Assembly: GCA_002394385.1 (NCBI GenBank) | Contig: DGTS01000038.1 | Coordinates: 1 to 64,000, forward strand | From: Prevotella sp. UBA4330 | Lineage (GTDB): Bacteria; Bacteroidota; Bacteroidia; Bacteroidales; Bacteroidaceae | Direction of reading: 5' to 3' | DNA length: 64,000 nt | In this document: piece after piece, positions 22,732-30,252 of the stretch | Position numbering within the stretch: the stretch's first letter is position 1 | Layout of the letters: each line of letters starts with the position of its first letter | The notes under the pieces: generated by a model | What the model was told of the DNA's origin: nothing | Seen by the model: only the letters and a program-made list of their open reading frames with translations | The model's database searches: none | Program-made: the position numbers and the translations under genes

Positions 22732-23370
22732 TTACTGTCTCTTATATATTTTTATCTTGAATGGCAACGAGAATTTCCCGTTTTCGGTCATTTCATCGAC
22801 ATCTTCCTGAGAGTATCCGCGAACATAGGAGTGGATGATATCGCTGACTTGCTTCATCTTCTCCCAGAAATCGGAGTTATAGTCGGATAAAAGGTCAACA
22901 GTTCGGGAAGCATACATGTATTTCACATCCTTAATATTGATTCTCACCGACCGCATGTTACCACCTAAATGGTCGATTTCATCGGGGTGATTCTTCATAT
23001 ACTTCTCTCGTTTCCTCTGCAGTTTCTTTACTTCTTTCTTTTTCTTAGCGACTGCTTTCTTCAGAATAGGATAGATTACATCAATTACCGAGTCGGACAC
23101 GACAGGCTTATAATCGCTTAGATACACCGAGCGTTTTTCTCCCGCCGAGTTTTCAACTGTATAAGCCACCCTTGATGTTTTGTGCGTGAAAATCCTTAAA
23201 TATCCATTGTCCTCATAAAGCGTGCCATAAGAGTTACTCTCTATTCCTTCACCTTCTGCAAGTGAGAACATCGTGTTTGTTTCATTTGGCAGCAGGGTCA
23301 TCTTCTGAGCCATAGCCGTCAAGCCCATAAGAAGAAGGGTGGAAACAACTAATAGTCTGGTTGTTCTCAT
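22732..23370 (-). CDS. Small secreted protein, unknown (second of three)
   Basis: The 212-residue precursor has a signal peptide ending GLTAMAQ. Like its paralogue at 22050-22712 it has a basic central helix (LKKAVAKKKKEVKKLQRKRE), a conserved strand pair SVRINIKDVKYMY, and an acidic C-terminal helix DVDEMTENGKFSLPFKIKIY. The conserved 'TENGK.sLpf' ending resembles the last strands of TonB-like C-terminal domains, in which a basic helix precedes two or three strands, but the match is too loose to assign. The gene sits 42 bp after 23413-24048 and 19 bp before 22050-22712, so all three are probably one transcript. Confidence 0.7.
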   Translation of the reverse strand: MRTTRLLVVSTLLLMGLTAMAQKMTLLPNETNTMFSLAEGEGIESNSYGTLYEDNGYLRIFTHKTSRVAYTVENSAGEKRSVYLSDYKPVVSDSVIDVIYPILKKAVAKKKKEVKKLQRKREKYMKNHPDEIDHLGGNMRSVRINIKDVKYMYASRTVDLLSDYNSDFWEKMKQVSDIIHSYVRGYSQEDVDEMTENGKFSLPFKIKIYKRQ

Positions 23371-23412
23371 AACTGTATTGTTTTAAGTTTTTTCAAACAA
23401 GTATGCCGCGTA

Positions 23413-24048
23413 TTACTTCTTTCTCTTGTACTTGTAGGTCACCTCCTGGTCGAAGAGGTAGTTGTATATGTCGAACACCTCTTGTGGACCAAGTCCGTTT
23501 CTGCCGCCAGAGGAAACAGCGGGTTTCCCGGGCAGTTGCAGAGTGACATTCCACCACGAGCCACCTGTAAGTTGCTCTTCTTCCTTCGTGGTGTAGTATT
23601 TCTCCATCTCCAGCAGTTTGCCCTCCTCTATCATGGCGATTACCTTGTCGGCAATGGTTTTGTCCACCTTCGTCTCTATTCCCGGAATCATCTGTGCCCT
23701 GAAGGCTCTGCCCTCCGCGATGTCAATGTCGAAGCGTCCGCTGGCAAACATCTCGTCGGTGCGCTGTTTCGACAGAGCGATGGCCCTGTCCATATCAATC
23801 CTGATGTCGTCGGTGCGCACTGCCGTAAGCATATAGTCGTTGCCTATCTTGCGCAGTCGAACGCCAGTGGTTTCGCGTCCGTGTTCCTCGAGATAAGAGA
23901 AGATATTCAGTGTGTCCACGGGCACTTTCTTCTTCTTCGCCACTCTTTTCTGTGTCGATTTCGCTTTGTAAGACTTGCGTTTTTGTGCATCTGCCGTTAC
24001 CACTCCCACAACGAGCAGGCATAGGATAATGATCATTAGTTTCTTCAT
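23413..24048 (-). CDS. Small secreted protein, unknown (first of three)
   Basis: The 211-residue precursor is read from the ATG at 24048, which gives a signal peptide (MKKLMIIILCLLVVGVVTADA); the frame is open for 18 more residues upstream, without signal character. After a very basic stretch (QKRKSYKAKSTQKRVAKKKK) there is an alpha/beta region with IFSYLEEHGRETTGVRLRKI, EGRAFRAQMIPGIETKVDKT and SWWNVTLQLPGKPA. The last block (GLGPQEVFDIYNYLFDQEVT) resembles neither neighbour closely. No family is recognised. It is the first gene of the three-gene minus-strand cluster. Confidence 0.7.
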   Translation of the reverse strand: MKKLMIIILCLLVVGVVTADAQKRKSYKAKSTQKRVAKKKKVPVDTLNIFSYLEEHGRETTGVRLRKIGNDYMLTAVRTDDIRIDMDRAIALSKQRTDEMFASGRFDIDIAEGRAFRAQMIPGIETKVDKTIADKVIAMIEEGKLLEMEKYYTTKEEEQLTGGSWWNVTLQLPGKPAVSSGGRNGLGPQEVFDIYNYLFDQEVTYKYKRKK

Positions 24049-24087
24049 AGTTGTCGTTTTTTGATGGTTATTACGTTTTAAAACATT

Positions 24088-24132
24088 TGTGGCTTGCCTC
24101 ACCTTATATTATAATAGGTGGAGCAAGCCACA
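24088..24132 (-). terminator. Hairpin after the thioredoxin-fold gene
   Basis: TGTGGCTTG (24088-24096) pairs with CAAGCCACA (24124-24132), extended by CTCACCT/AGGTG. It lies 3' of the minus-strand gene ending at 24146. The T-run is poor, so termination efficiency is uncertain. Confidence 0.5.
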
Positions 24133-24145
24133 ATAGATAGTGTCG

Positions 24146-25297
24146 TTAGAGAAGGTTTTGCAGTTCAGCCTCGAAGTCCTTCACCTGAATGTCTCGCTTG
24201 TATAGCGTGTTGGTGCGGTCGATAAGGAAATACGTCGGTATTGCCTGCACGTTATACTTCATCAGTATGTCGTCGGCGTTGGCCTCAGATGCCCTCACGC
24301 TAATCCATGGTAGTGCCGCCGTCTGCTGTTTCCAGAAGTGTTCGTCGGCATCAAGACTTACCTGGAAAATCTCCAGTCCGCGCTCGTGATACTTATTATA
24401 TATATCGCGCAGCATCATAATCCTCTCCATGCTGTTGTCGGAAGCAAAGACATGGAAGTCGAGTATCACCACCTTGCCCTGCAGGTCGGTGAGTTGCCTC
24501 ATCACACCCTTGTTGTCGGGCAACTGTATGTTTATCAAGTTGCTTGCCACCAGTTTAGAGGGGTCTATCTGTATGCCACTGTTCTGCATTATCCTCTGGT
24601 TCTTCATTCCCTCGATGGTGATGTTATGAAGGTTCTGACCGCGCAGAGAATTGGGGTGATAGGTGTCCCAACTGGTTGCCACGGCACCGAACACCTTCAC
24701 GTCATCGGGGTCTTGGCGCGGGTTGAAGATGAATGTGTTGCCCAATGTCTGGAACAGCGCGAAATATGCATACGACTTCATCGGCTCCTTATAGATGTAG
24801 TTGTCCCTGATTTCCTGCTTATAAGCATACACCACCTTTCGTATCGAGTCTTCGGTTGCGTTGACTCCCATCGTCGGGTTGCGGCTAATCTCTATTGCCT
24901 TCTGCTGCAATGCCATCTGCTTCAGCGTCAGTTCCTTTATCTTGGAGCAGTTCTCCGAACCCTCCACAGTGTAGTTAGAAGCCATGCCGGGATACTCAGC
25001 CTTCACGGTTACCGTCTCTGTAGAGTCGATGCTGATATTGATTATCTGTGCCGCTATGCGCAGGCGATAGAACTCAGGTGCGTCGGGCTTGGCACCGCTG
25101 AAACTGAAAGCACCGTCCTCGCCGAGTTTCACCGAGTCGGTCTTCACCGGACCGTCGAGACTCATGTTCTCAAGATAGAGCACCGAGTCCTTGGCGTTAG
25201 AAATGTTACCGTTTATCTGGAATTTCCCCTCCGTACACGCTGTGAACGCCACTACCGCCGCAGCGCAAGTGACAGTTTTTATAATGTTAAGTTTCAT
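24146..25297 (-). CDS. TlpA-like thioredoxin-fold lipoprotein lacking CXXC
   Basis: The 383-residue lipoprotein (signal ending VAFTAC, Cys21) has the DUF4369-like N-terminal domain of Bacteroidetes TlpA-type proteins (FQINGNISNAKDSVLYLENM) and a C-terminal thioredoxin/AhpC fold: QGKVVILDFHVFASDNSMER, GLEIFQVSLDADEHFWKQQT, and the cis-proline strand YNVQAIPTYFLIDRTN. In active members the first strand is followed by a WCxxC motif; here the place reads FASDNSMER and the whole mature protein has almost no cysteine. It therefore cannot do thiol-disulfide exchange in the usual way, and a binding or regulatory role is more likely. The promoter-like box at 25329-25336 sits 31 bp upstream. Confidence 0.85.
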   Translation of the reverse strand: MKLNIIKTVTCAAAVVAFTACTEGKFQINGNISNAKDSVLYLENMSLDGPVKTDSVKLGEDGAFSFSGAKPDAPEFYRLRIAAQIINISIDSTETVTVKAEYPGMASNYTVEGSENCSKIKELTLKQMALQQKAIEISRNPTMGVNATEDSIRKVVYAYKQEIRDNYIYKEPMKSYAYFALFQTLGNTFIFNPRQDPDDVKVFGAVATSWDTYHPNSLRGQNLHNITIEGMKNQRIMQNSGIQIDPSKLVASNLINIQLPDNKGVMRQLTDLQGKVVILDFHVFASDNSMERIMMLRDIYNKYHERGLEIFQVSLDADEHFWKQQTAALPWISVRASEANADDILMKYNVQAIPTYFLIDRTNTLYKRDIQVKDFEAELQNLL

Positions 25298-25328
25298 ATC
25301 GTTGTTTAAGTTTCTCGTTTTCTGATTG

Positions 25329-25336
25329 CAAAATTA
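25329..25336 (-). promoter_or_regulatory. -7 element for the thioredoxin-fold lipoprotein
   Basis: TAATTTTG on the minus strand, followed by CAATC; about 30 nt before the ATG at 25297. Confidence 0.55.
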
Positions 25337-25466
25337 GTGGAAAATGATGGCATTACAAAACAAAAAGTCATTTTTTTCACAATCAGCCATCATCCAACTC
25401 CCCTTATCCAACACCCAAACTTACAAATACCAAAATATGAGTATTGCAGGGATTGCTGGATATGCG

Positions 25467-25474
25467 TACCTTTG
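25467..25474 (+). promoter_or_regulatory. -7 element for the 940-residue surface protein
   Basis: TACCTTTG, with TTG at 25444-25446 giving about 20 bp to the -7 box, which is the spacing expected for a -33 element. The leader is about 65 nt. Confidence 0.6.
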
Positions 25475-25542
25475 CATGTTGGATTATATGAGAGGGAAAC
25501 AGGAAAAGAACGTGAATAAGATAACAACCTAAGTATTTTAAC

Positions 25543-28365
25543 ATGAGAAAAATCTACTATGTACTGACTGCGTTGCTGGCAATGGCGTGCTTGGCAAATG
25601 CACAAGTGAGAAAAGAAATGCGCAAAACCGATGCGCAGCAACTGGGAAAACCCGTGGCAAAGCCCGCCACAGCAATCACCAGCAAGGGATTCACCGCCAA
25701 CTGGGAACCAGTGACTGGTGCCGAGGGGTATGCCGTATGCGTGTATGAGAAACAGGAAATAACATCATCGGGCGACTACACCATCATTGACGAAGATTTC
25801 GCCGGAATCACACAAGGGTCGCTGATAGAGCCACTCGGTGGCGATGAAGAATACGTCAACCTCGACGATTACGGCTATGCCTTTTCTGCCGGATGGTCGG
25901 CATACGGATTCCCCAACTTCGTGCCAAGCATGGTGGCAGGACTCGTCTATTCGCCTTACATCAACCTTGAGCACAACGGTGGAAAGTATAAAGTGATTAT
26001 CACCACCTACAGCAATGACAAAGACATCATACGCGTGGAGAGTCACGGCAGTGGCGAGAAGCAGCGTGTGGAGTACGAGGTGTCTATACCCGGCGGCGGA
26101 GCAGGCATCTACGAAAAAGAATTGGAGTTTGAGAACGGCTGTGAAGACCTTTTCTTCACAGTCATCAACAACACCGCAGAGGTGGGACAGGCCGACTATC
26201 TCGACCGCGTGCAGGTGATTCAGCACCTTGAGGCTGGCGACACTTTCTATTCGCTTGTTGCCATCGACGAGGGCATTGACGCTGAGACATCGGCAGGAAA
26301 CACCGTGACTTCAAAGACTTTCGACGATGCCACGAAATATGCCTCCAATGGAGTGAAACAACTATACTACACCATTCAGGCCGGTGCCTATAATTTCGGG
26401 TACGACGAGAACGGACAGATGACATACAACTATGTGCAGTCGCCAAAGTCCGACCGAGTAATGGTTGACCTCGAGAACAAAACTTCTGAGGTGGAGACTG
26501 CCATCGACGACACCCCAGGAAGACTCTCGCTGGGCAACTATGCCGACCTTGAAGAGTATGGCGACGAACCAGAAAACCTCTATCCCGACGGCAGTTACTG
26601 GGAAATGGCACCAATGAACTTCTACGTGAGCAACAGTGGTTCGCAGACCGTATTGCCAAAAGCCGACATCGCACAGATGGCGGGGAAGAACATCACAGCA
26701 CTCAACCTGAGGATGTTCAACATGGCCGATTACAACGACTATACACGCGAAGTGACCATATACATCGGCGAAACAAACAAGGAGGGATTCAGCAAGAACA
26801 GCGGGAAATATCGCTACTTCGACCACAATGGACAGCAACCTGTGTTCAGCGGCACGCTCTCGGTGGAGGAGACATACAACTGGTACGGCATGATGGGACC
26901 AGAATACACCCTCACCTTCGACCGTCCCTTCTATTATTCGGGAAAAAACAACCTCGTGGTTACGGTGATAGCAAAGGGCGACAACTGCTCCGACGGAGGG
27001 TTCTACATCAACTTCCCACGTGTAGAAGGCACCTCCTCGAGCACTATCAACTTTGAGGAGACCATCGACCCAATGGAGACTCTCGGCGGCAGCCTGCTCT
27101 CGTCGGGCTCGGGCGTCTCTTCTATCGACATGCCTGCTGTGGCATACGATTATGTTGGTGCAGCCGCGCCCGACAGCACCTGGACAGCATTCACAGCAAG
27201 ATACGACACCGACCTCAACATCGCAGGACTCGATGCCTTCAAGGTGACTTCGGCAACAAACGGCAATATCACCTATGCCAAAGTGACCGAAGCGCCCGCA
27301 GGAACGAGCCTCGTCATTCGCTCTCTCGTCAGCCCCGCACTCTATTCCACAGCACAGGCAGCAGAGACAATCACCGACAACATCATTCTGAAGAGCGACG
27401 GTACGGCAGAAAACAACGACAACACATACATCTTCTGCGAGAAAGACGGCACTTGGGGATTCTATCATGACAGCAGCGTCACTATCATTCCAGAGGGAAT
27501 ACTCTACGTCACAGCAGAAAACAGCGAGGAGCCAGAAGACGACCCGCAGCCAGAAGACGACAGCGTGCTGACACTCGGAAACTTCAACGGCAACCAGAAC
27601 GACGCTGTGGCATACGATGGTTTCAACAACTATAACTCGCCCCTGACCTTCAACTATCGCAACAGCGGCACACAGACCATCTATCCCGCTGCATGGCTCA
27701 CAAAACTTAACGGCAAAGCCATCACTTCAATGACATTCTCTGGCATATCATCAGCATACACCGAGTCGGCTTACCAGAGCACTGTGAAGGCTTACATCAC
27801 CGAAATAGACGACGAGACGTTCCCGTACAACGGCGAGTCGGAGCACTACGAATGGATTCAGACAGAATATGCCGAGCCACAGACAACACTCGAGATGACT
27901 GCCGACTTCCAGGAGGCATACTACAACGGCGAAGACTTCCACCTCGTGCTGAACTTCGAGGACAAGCCTTTTGTGTATAACGGAAAGTCGTTGCTCGTTA
28001 CCATCACTAACGAAAGCGACAACTATTTCGACTTCTCCACCGACCTCTTCCAGTTCTACTTCGTGTCACGCACAGCGGGAGAACCTTACCGCACAGCGAT
28101 ATTTGCAAGCGACAGCGACACATTCCTTGCCAACTACGGCAAAGACCACGCCATAAAGTCAACAGACAACGAGATGCGTCTTGCCGAGGCTCCCGCAGTA
28201 CAGTTCACACTTATCAATGCCGACGACGTACCTACAGGAATAACAGAGCATAACGCAGCACTGCACCCATCACACAACGCCTGCTATAACCTGCAAGGAC
28301 AGCGCGTAAGTCCCAACACCAAGGGCTTCGTGATACAGAACGGAAAGAAACGTATTAATAAGTAA
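25543..28365 (+). CDS. Large secreted surface protein with C-terminal sorting tag
   Basis: The 940-residue precursor has a signal peptide (MRKIYYVLTALLAMACLANA) and a fibronectin-III-like start (PATAITSKGFTANWEPVTGA). Then come long beta-rich regions with two related jelly-roll-like segments, 'FYVSNSGSQTVLPKADIAQM ... YSGKNNLVVTV' and 'FNYRNSGTQTIYPAAWLTKL ... YNGKSLLVTITN', each ending in a carbohydrate-module-like strand. An acidic Pro/Glu/Asp linker is near 660. The C-terminus (YNLQGQRVSPNTKGFVIQNG, then KKRINK) is a type IX-like sorting tag almost identical to that of the protein at 39122. The protein is probably exported and attached to the cell surface. The segments repeat those of the 1606-residue protein at 30253. 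Its ligand is unknown. Confidence 0.82.
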   Translation: MRKIYYVLTALLAMACLANAQVRKEMRKTDAQQLGKPVAKPATAITSKGFTANWEPVTGAEGYAVCVYEKQEITSSGDYTIIDEDFAGITQGSLIEPLGGDEEYVNLDDYGYAFSAGWSAYGFPNFVPSMVAGLVYSPYINLEHNGGKYKVIITTYSNDKDIIRVESHGSGEKQRVEYEVSIPGGGAGIYEKELEFENGCEDLFFTVINNTAEVGQADYLDRVQVIQHLEAGDTFYSLVAIDEGIDAETSAGNTVTSKTFDDATKYASNGVKQLYYTIQAGAYNFGYDENGQMTYNYVQSPKSDRVMVDLENKTSEVETAIDDTPGRLSLGNYADLEEYGDEPENLYPDGSYWEMAPMNFYVSNSGSQTVLPKADIAQMAGKNITALNLRMFNMADYNDYTREVTIYIGETNKEGFSKNSGKYRYFDHNGQQPVFSGTLSVEETYNWYGMMGPEYTLTFDRPFYYSGKNNLVVTVIAKGDNCSDGGFYINFPRVEGTSSSTINFEETIDPMETLGGSLLSSGSGVSSIDMPAVAYDYVGAAAPDSTWTAFTARYDTDLNIAGLDAFKVTSATNGNITYAKVTEAPAGTSLVIRSLVSPALYSTAQAAETITDNIILKSDGTAENNDNTYIFCEKDGTWGFYHDSSVTIIPEGILYVTAENSEEPEDDPQPEDDSVLTLGNFNGNQNDAVAYDGFNNYNSPLTFNYRNSGTQTIYPAAWLTKLNGKAITSMTFSGISSAYTESAYQSTVKAYITEIDDETFPYNGESEHYEWIQTEYAEPQTTLEMTADFQEAYYNGEDFHLVLNFEDKPFVYNGKSLLVTITNESDNYFDFSTDLFQFYFVSRTAGEPYRTAIFASDSDTFLANYGKDHAIKSTDNEMRLAEAPAVQFTLINADDVPTGITEHNAALHPSHNACYNLQGQRVSPNTKGFVIQNGKKRINK
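28297..28365 (+). repeat. C-terminal tag cassette, DNA copy A1
   Basis: These 69 bp match 40871-40939 with only six differences, several at third codon positions, although the genes are otherwise unrelated. The same tag type, more diverged, is at 53428-53496 and 55573-55641. Confidence 0.8.
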
Positions 28366-28383
28366 AAAATGCTTTCTTGACTA

Positions 28384-28424
28384 ACGACACATGCCATTCC
28401 GCGATGCAGAATGGCATGTGTCGT
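28384..28424. terminator. Two-way hairpin between convergent genes
   Basis: A perfect 16-bp stem (ACGACACATGCCATTC and its complement) with a 9-nt loop, between the stop at 28365 and the convergent gene ending at 28473. T-runs are weak. Confidence 0.65.
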
Positions 28425-28472
28425 ATTCTCGCTAAGCATGAACGGGAACATTATTTACATATAAGATATGTG

Positions 28473-29636
28473 TTAGAAGGCAAGCATCGGACGCGCATAG
28501 CAGTCGCCGTTGTACCATGCTGCCATGCACTCGATGAGTCCCTTGTTCTTATACAGTCCTTCGGTGTGTTTCTTTCCCACTTCGAAGATGTCCATAGCGC
28601 TCTCGTCGTAACGTGTGCTTGTCCACATCGAGCAGTAGTTATGCAGTTCGTCATCGGTTTCCAACAGTTCCTTGTCGCTGTCGGCAACAAGGGCAAGGGT
28701 GCTGTTGAATATCTCCATCGGGTCGTCATAGACATAAGCCGAGCAGTAGTAGGTGGCATCATTCTCGTTGGAGCGCCATCCCTTCATCTGCTGTGCCACG
28801 CGGTTCCCGCAGAGGTTAGCCAGCGCGTCCCACATCTGTCCTGTGGCGGGGATGAACCATTCGCTTGAGGTTGAAGGGTGGCTCATGATATTGGTGTAGT
28901 AGATTGTAGGACACATTGTCACGAGCATGTTGCCGTAATAGTCAACGGCATTGTTGCAATGATTGCGTCCGTCAATGTCAGCATACCATGAAACGCCCGA
29001 TACCTTCACACCTATGTTGCATGTGAACTCTTCATCCCATGTGAACTTAGTGGTCGGGAAAGGCTCGCCAGTCTTAGTGTTCCTGTTATTTGGGTCGTGC
29101 ACGAACTTGCTGCAGATGACATATCCATGAGTGTATCCTGCATCTTTGTCGCTTTGAGCCATACGTTCATGATCGGTCATTGCCACGATACCTATAACGG
29201 TTTTCCCTGGCAGTGGTGCCGGTTTCACCGTAGCCCATACGGGGTTGGTGCCGTCGCTGTTGATGCTTACGAGTCCGCCGTCGCTCCATGTGCCGTCGCT
29301 ATAATAGTAGTCGCCCACCTTCGGAGCCTCTGTTGGGAGTTCTGTCGGTTCGGTAACCTTCTTGAACACAATGTTCTTGACGTCGGAGAGATAGATGCGC
29401 GCATCAGCCCCCGACTTTCTTTTCAGGTTCAGGTATTTGTAAACCGGCGTGGTGGTCACAGTGCTGTCAATCACCGCATATTCCAATTCGTCGATGTAGA
29501 ACTTGGTGGAATCTTCATTCTGGTCAACAAAGACCACCTGCCTCCGCTCCACGCTCTGTGCCGTTGCCTGTGTGGCGAAAGCCATCAGCAGGCAGCAGAC
29601 GCCCATCATCCAACACCTATTCATCAGATTTCTCAT
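28473..29636 (-). CDS. Secreted protein with 'DYYYSDGTWS' domain (paralogue 1 of 3)
   Basis: The 387-residue precursor has a signal peptide (to about residue 27, ATQATAQS), a short N-terminal strand module (RRQVVFVDQNEDSTKFYIDE, then LEYAVID) and a larger C-terminal domain. The latter begins KVGDYYYSDGTWSDGG and continues with KTVIGIVAMTDHERM, GYTHGYVICSK, EWFIPATGQMWDALANL, MWTSTRYDES and the ending RPMLAF. The same order is found in the proteins at 35397 and 36610, and the 'lP..GQW...W.S.....' part resembles the FISUMP and DUF1566-like fold. The gene overlaps the small tagged protein upstream by 4 bp (ATGA), so they are coupled. Function is unknown; surface display is likely. Confidence 0.75.
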   Translation of the reverse strand: MRNLMNRCWMMGVCCLLMAFATQATAQSVERRQVVFVDQNEDSTKFYIDELEYAVIDSTVTTTPVYKYLNLKRKSGADARIYLSDVKNIVFKKVTEPTELPTEAPKVGDYYYSDGTWSDGGLVSINSDGTNPVWATVKPAPLPGKTVIGIVAMTDHERMAQSDKDAGYTHGYVICSKFVHDPNNRNTKTGEPFPTTKFTWDEEFTCNIGVKVSGVSWYADIDGRNHCNNAVDYYGNMLVTMCPTIYYTNIMSHPSTSSEWFIPATGQMWDALANLCGNRVAQQMKGWRSNENDATYYCSAYVYDDPMEIFNSTLALVADSDKELLETDDELHNYCSMWTSTRYDESAMDIFEVGKKHTEGLYKNKGLIECMAAWYNGDCYARPMLAF

Positions 29637-30022
29637 CGCTTAATGAATTTGGTTACCTTATTACCTTTCTTAATAATATATACACCGTCAGGAAGTGCGT
29701 TGGGGTTCATCTTGTGTCCCGAGATGCTATACACCTCGCAGCCCTCTGCCTCCAGCGGAAGCACATCGGGAAGCGACACTTCCTGAATGCCTGTTGACAC
29801 ATAGTCGAAAGTGATTTCGCTTATCGCGTCATAGTTGAAAGGTGTCTCGGTGCCCGATTTCTCCTTCACGACAATTGCGTCCTCGCCAAAAACGATTTTC
29901 TCTATCTCGTTAATAGCGAACTGACTGGTCTCGGAACCTGTATTAACAGTAATGACATCGTCTGCAAAAACAGCCACTACGGATAATAACAAACAAAAAG
30001 CAGATAGTAGTATTCTCTTCAT
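29633..30022 (-). CDS. Small secreted protein with sorting-like C-terminus
   Basis: The 129-residue precursor has a signal peptide ending VVAVFA. It then has two copies of the short strand motif common here (QFAINEIEKIVFGED and PFNYDAISEITFDY) and a C-terminal sorting-like tag (CEVYSISGHKMNPNALPDGV, then YIIKKGNKVTKFIKR), similar in layout to type IX secretion tags. There is almost no room for anything else, so it is little more than a tag with an N-terminal module. It overlaps the start of the gene at 28473-29636 by 4 bp. The promoter box at 30047-30054 lies 25 bp upstream and probably drives both. Confidence 0.75.
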   Translation of the reverse strand: MKRILLSAFCLLLSVVAVFADDVITVNTGSETSQFAINEIEKIVFGEDAIVVKEKSGTETPFNYDAISEITFDYVSTGIQEVSLPDVLPLEAEGCEVYSISGHKMNPNALPDGVYIIKKGNKVTKFIKR

Positions 30023-30046
30023 AATAATGTTAGTTTATTTTCAGTG

Positions 30047-30054
30047 CAAATTTA
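30047..30054 (-). promoter_or_regulatory. -7 element for the two-gene unit ending at 28473
   Basis: TAAATTTG on the minus strand followed by CACTG; 25 bp upstream of the ATG at 30022. Confidence 0.55.
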
Positions 30055-30160
30055 ATAGAATAAAAACAAAAAGGGAACGTTTCCTTTAAAAAAATGACCT
30101 TTTTATACTATTTTTATTGTTTTTCATTGAAAAAAGTCTCTCTGTTTGAGATTAAATTTA

Positions 30161-30168
30161 TAATTTTG
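30161..30168 (+). promoter_or_regulatory. -7 element for the 1606-residue surface protein
   Basis: TAATTTTG followed by CACTC. The start at 30253 would then have an AT-rich leader of about 80 nt. The ATG at 30181 would also be transcribed. Confidence 0.5.
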
Positions 30169-30252
30169 CACTCATAAAAAATGATTGCTATATCAGAAAT
30201 TCTATTGAATAATCTAACAACAATATCTCAAATAATTATTATTAATTTTTCT

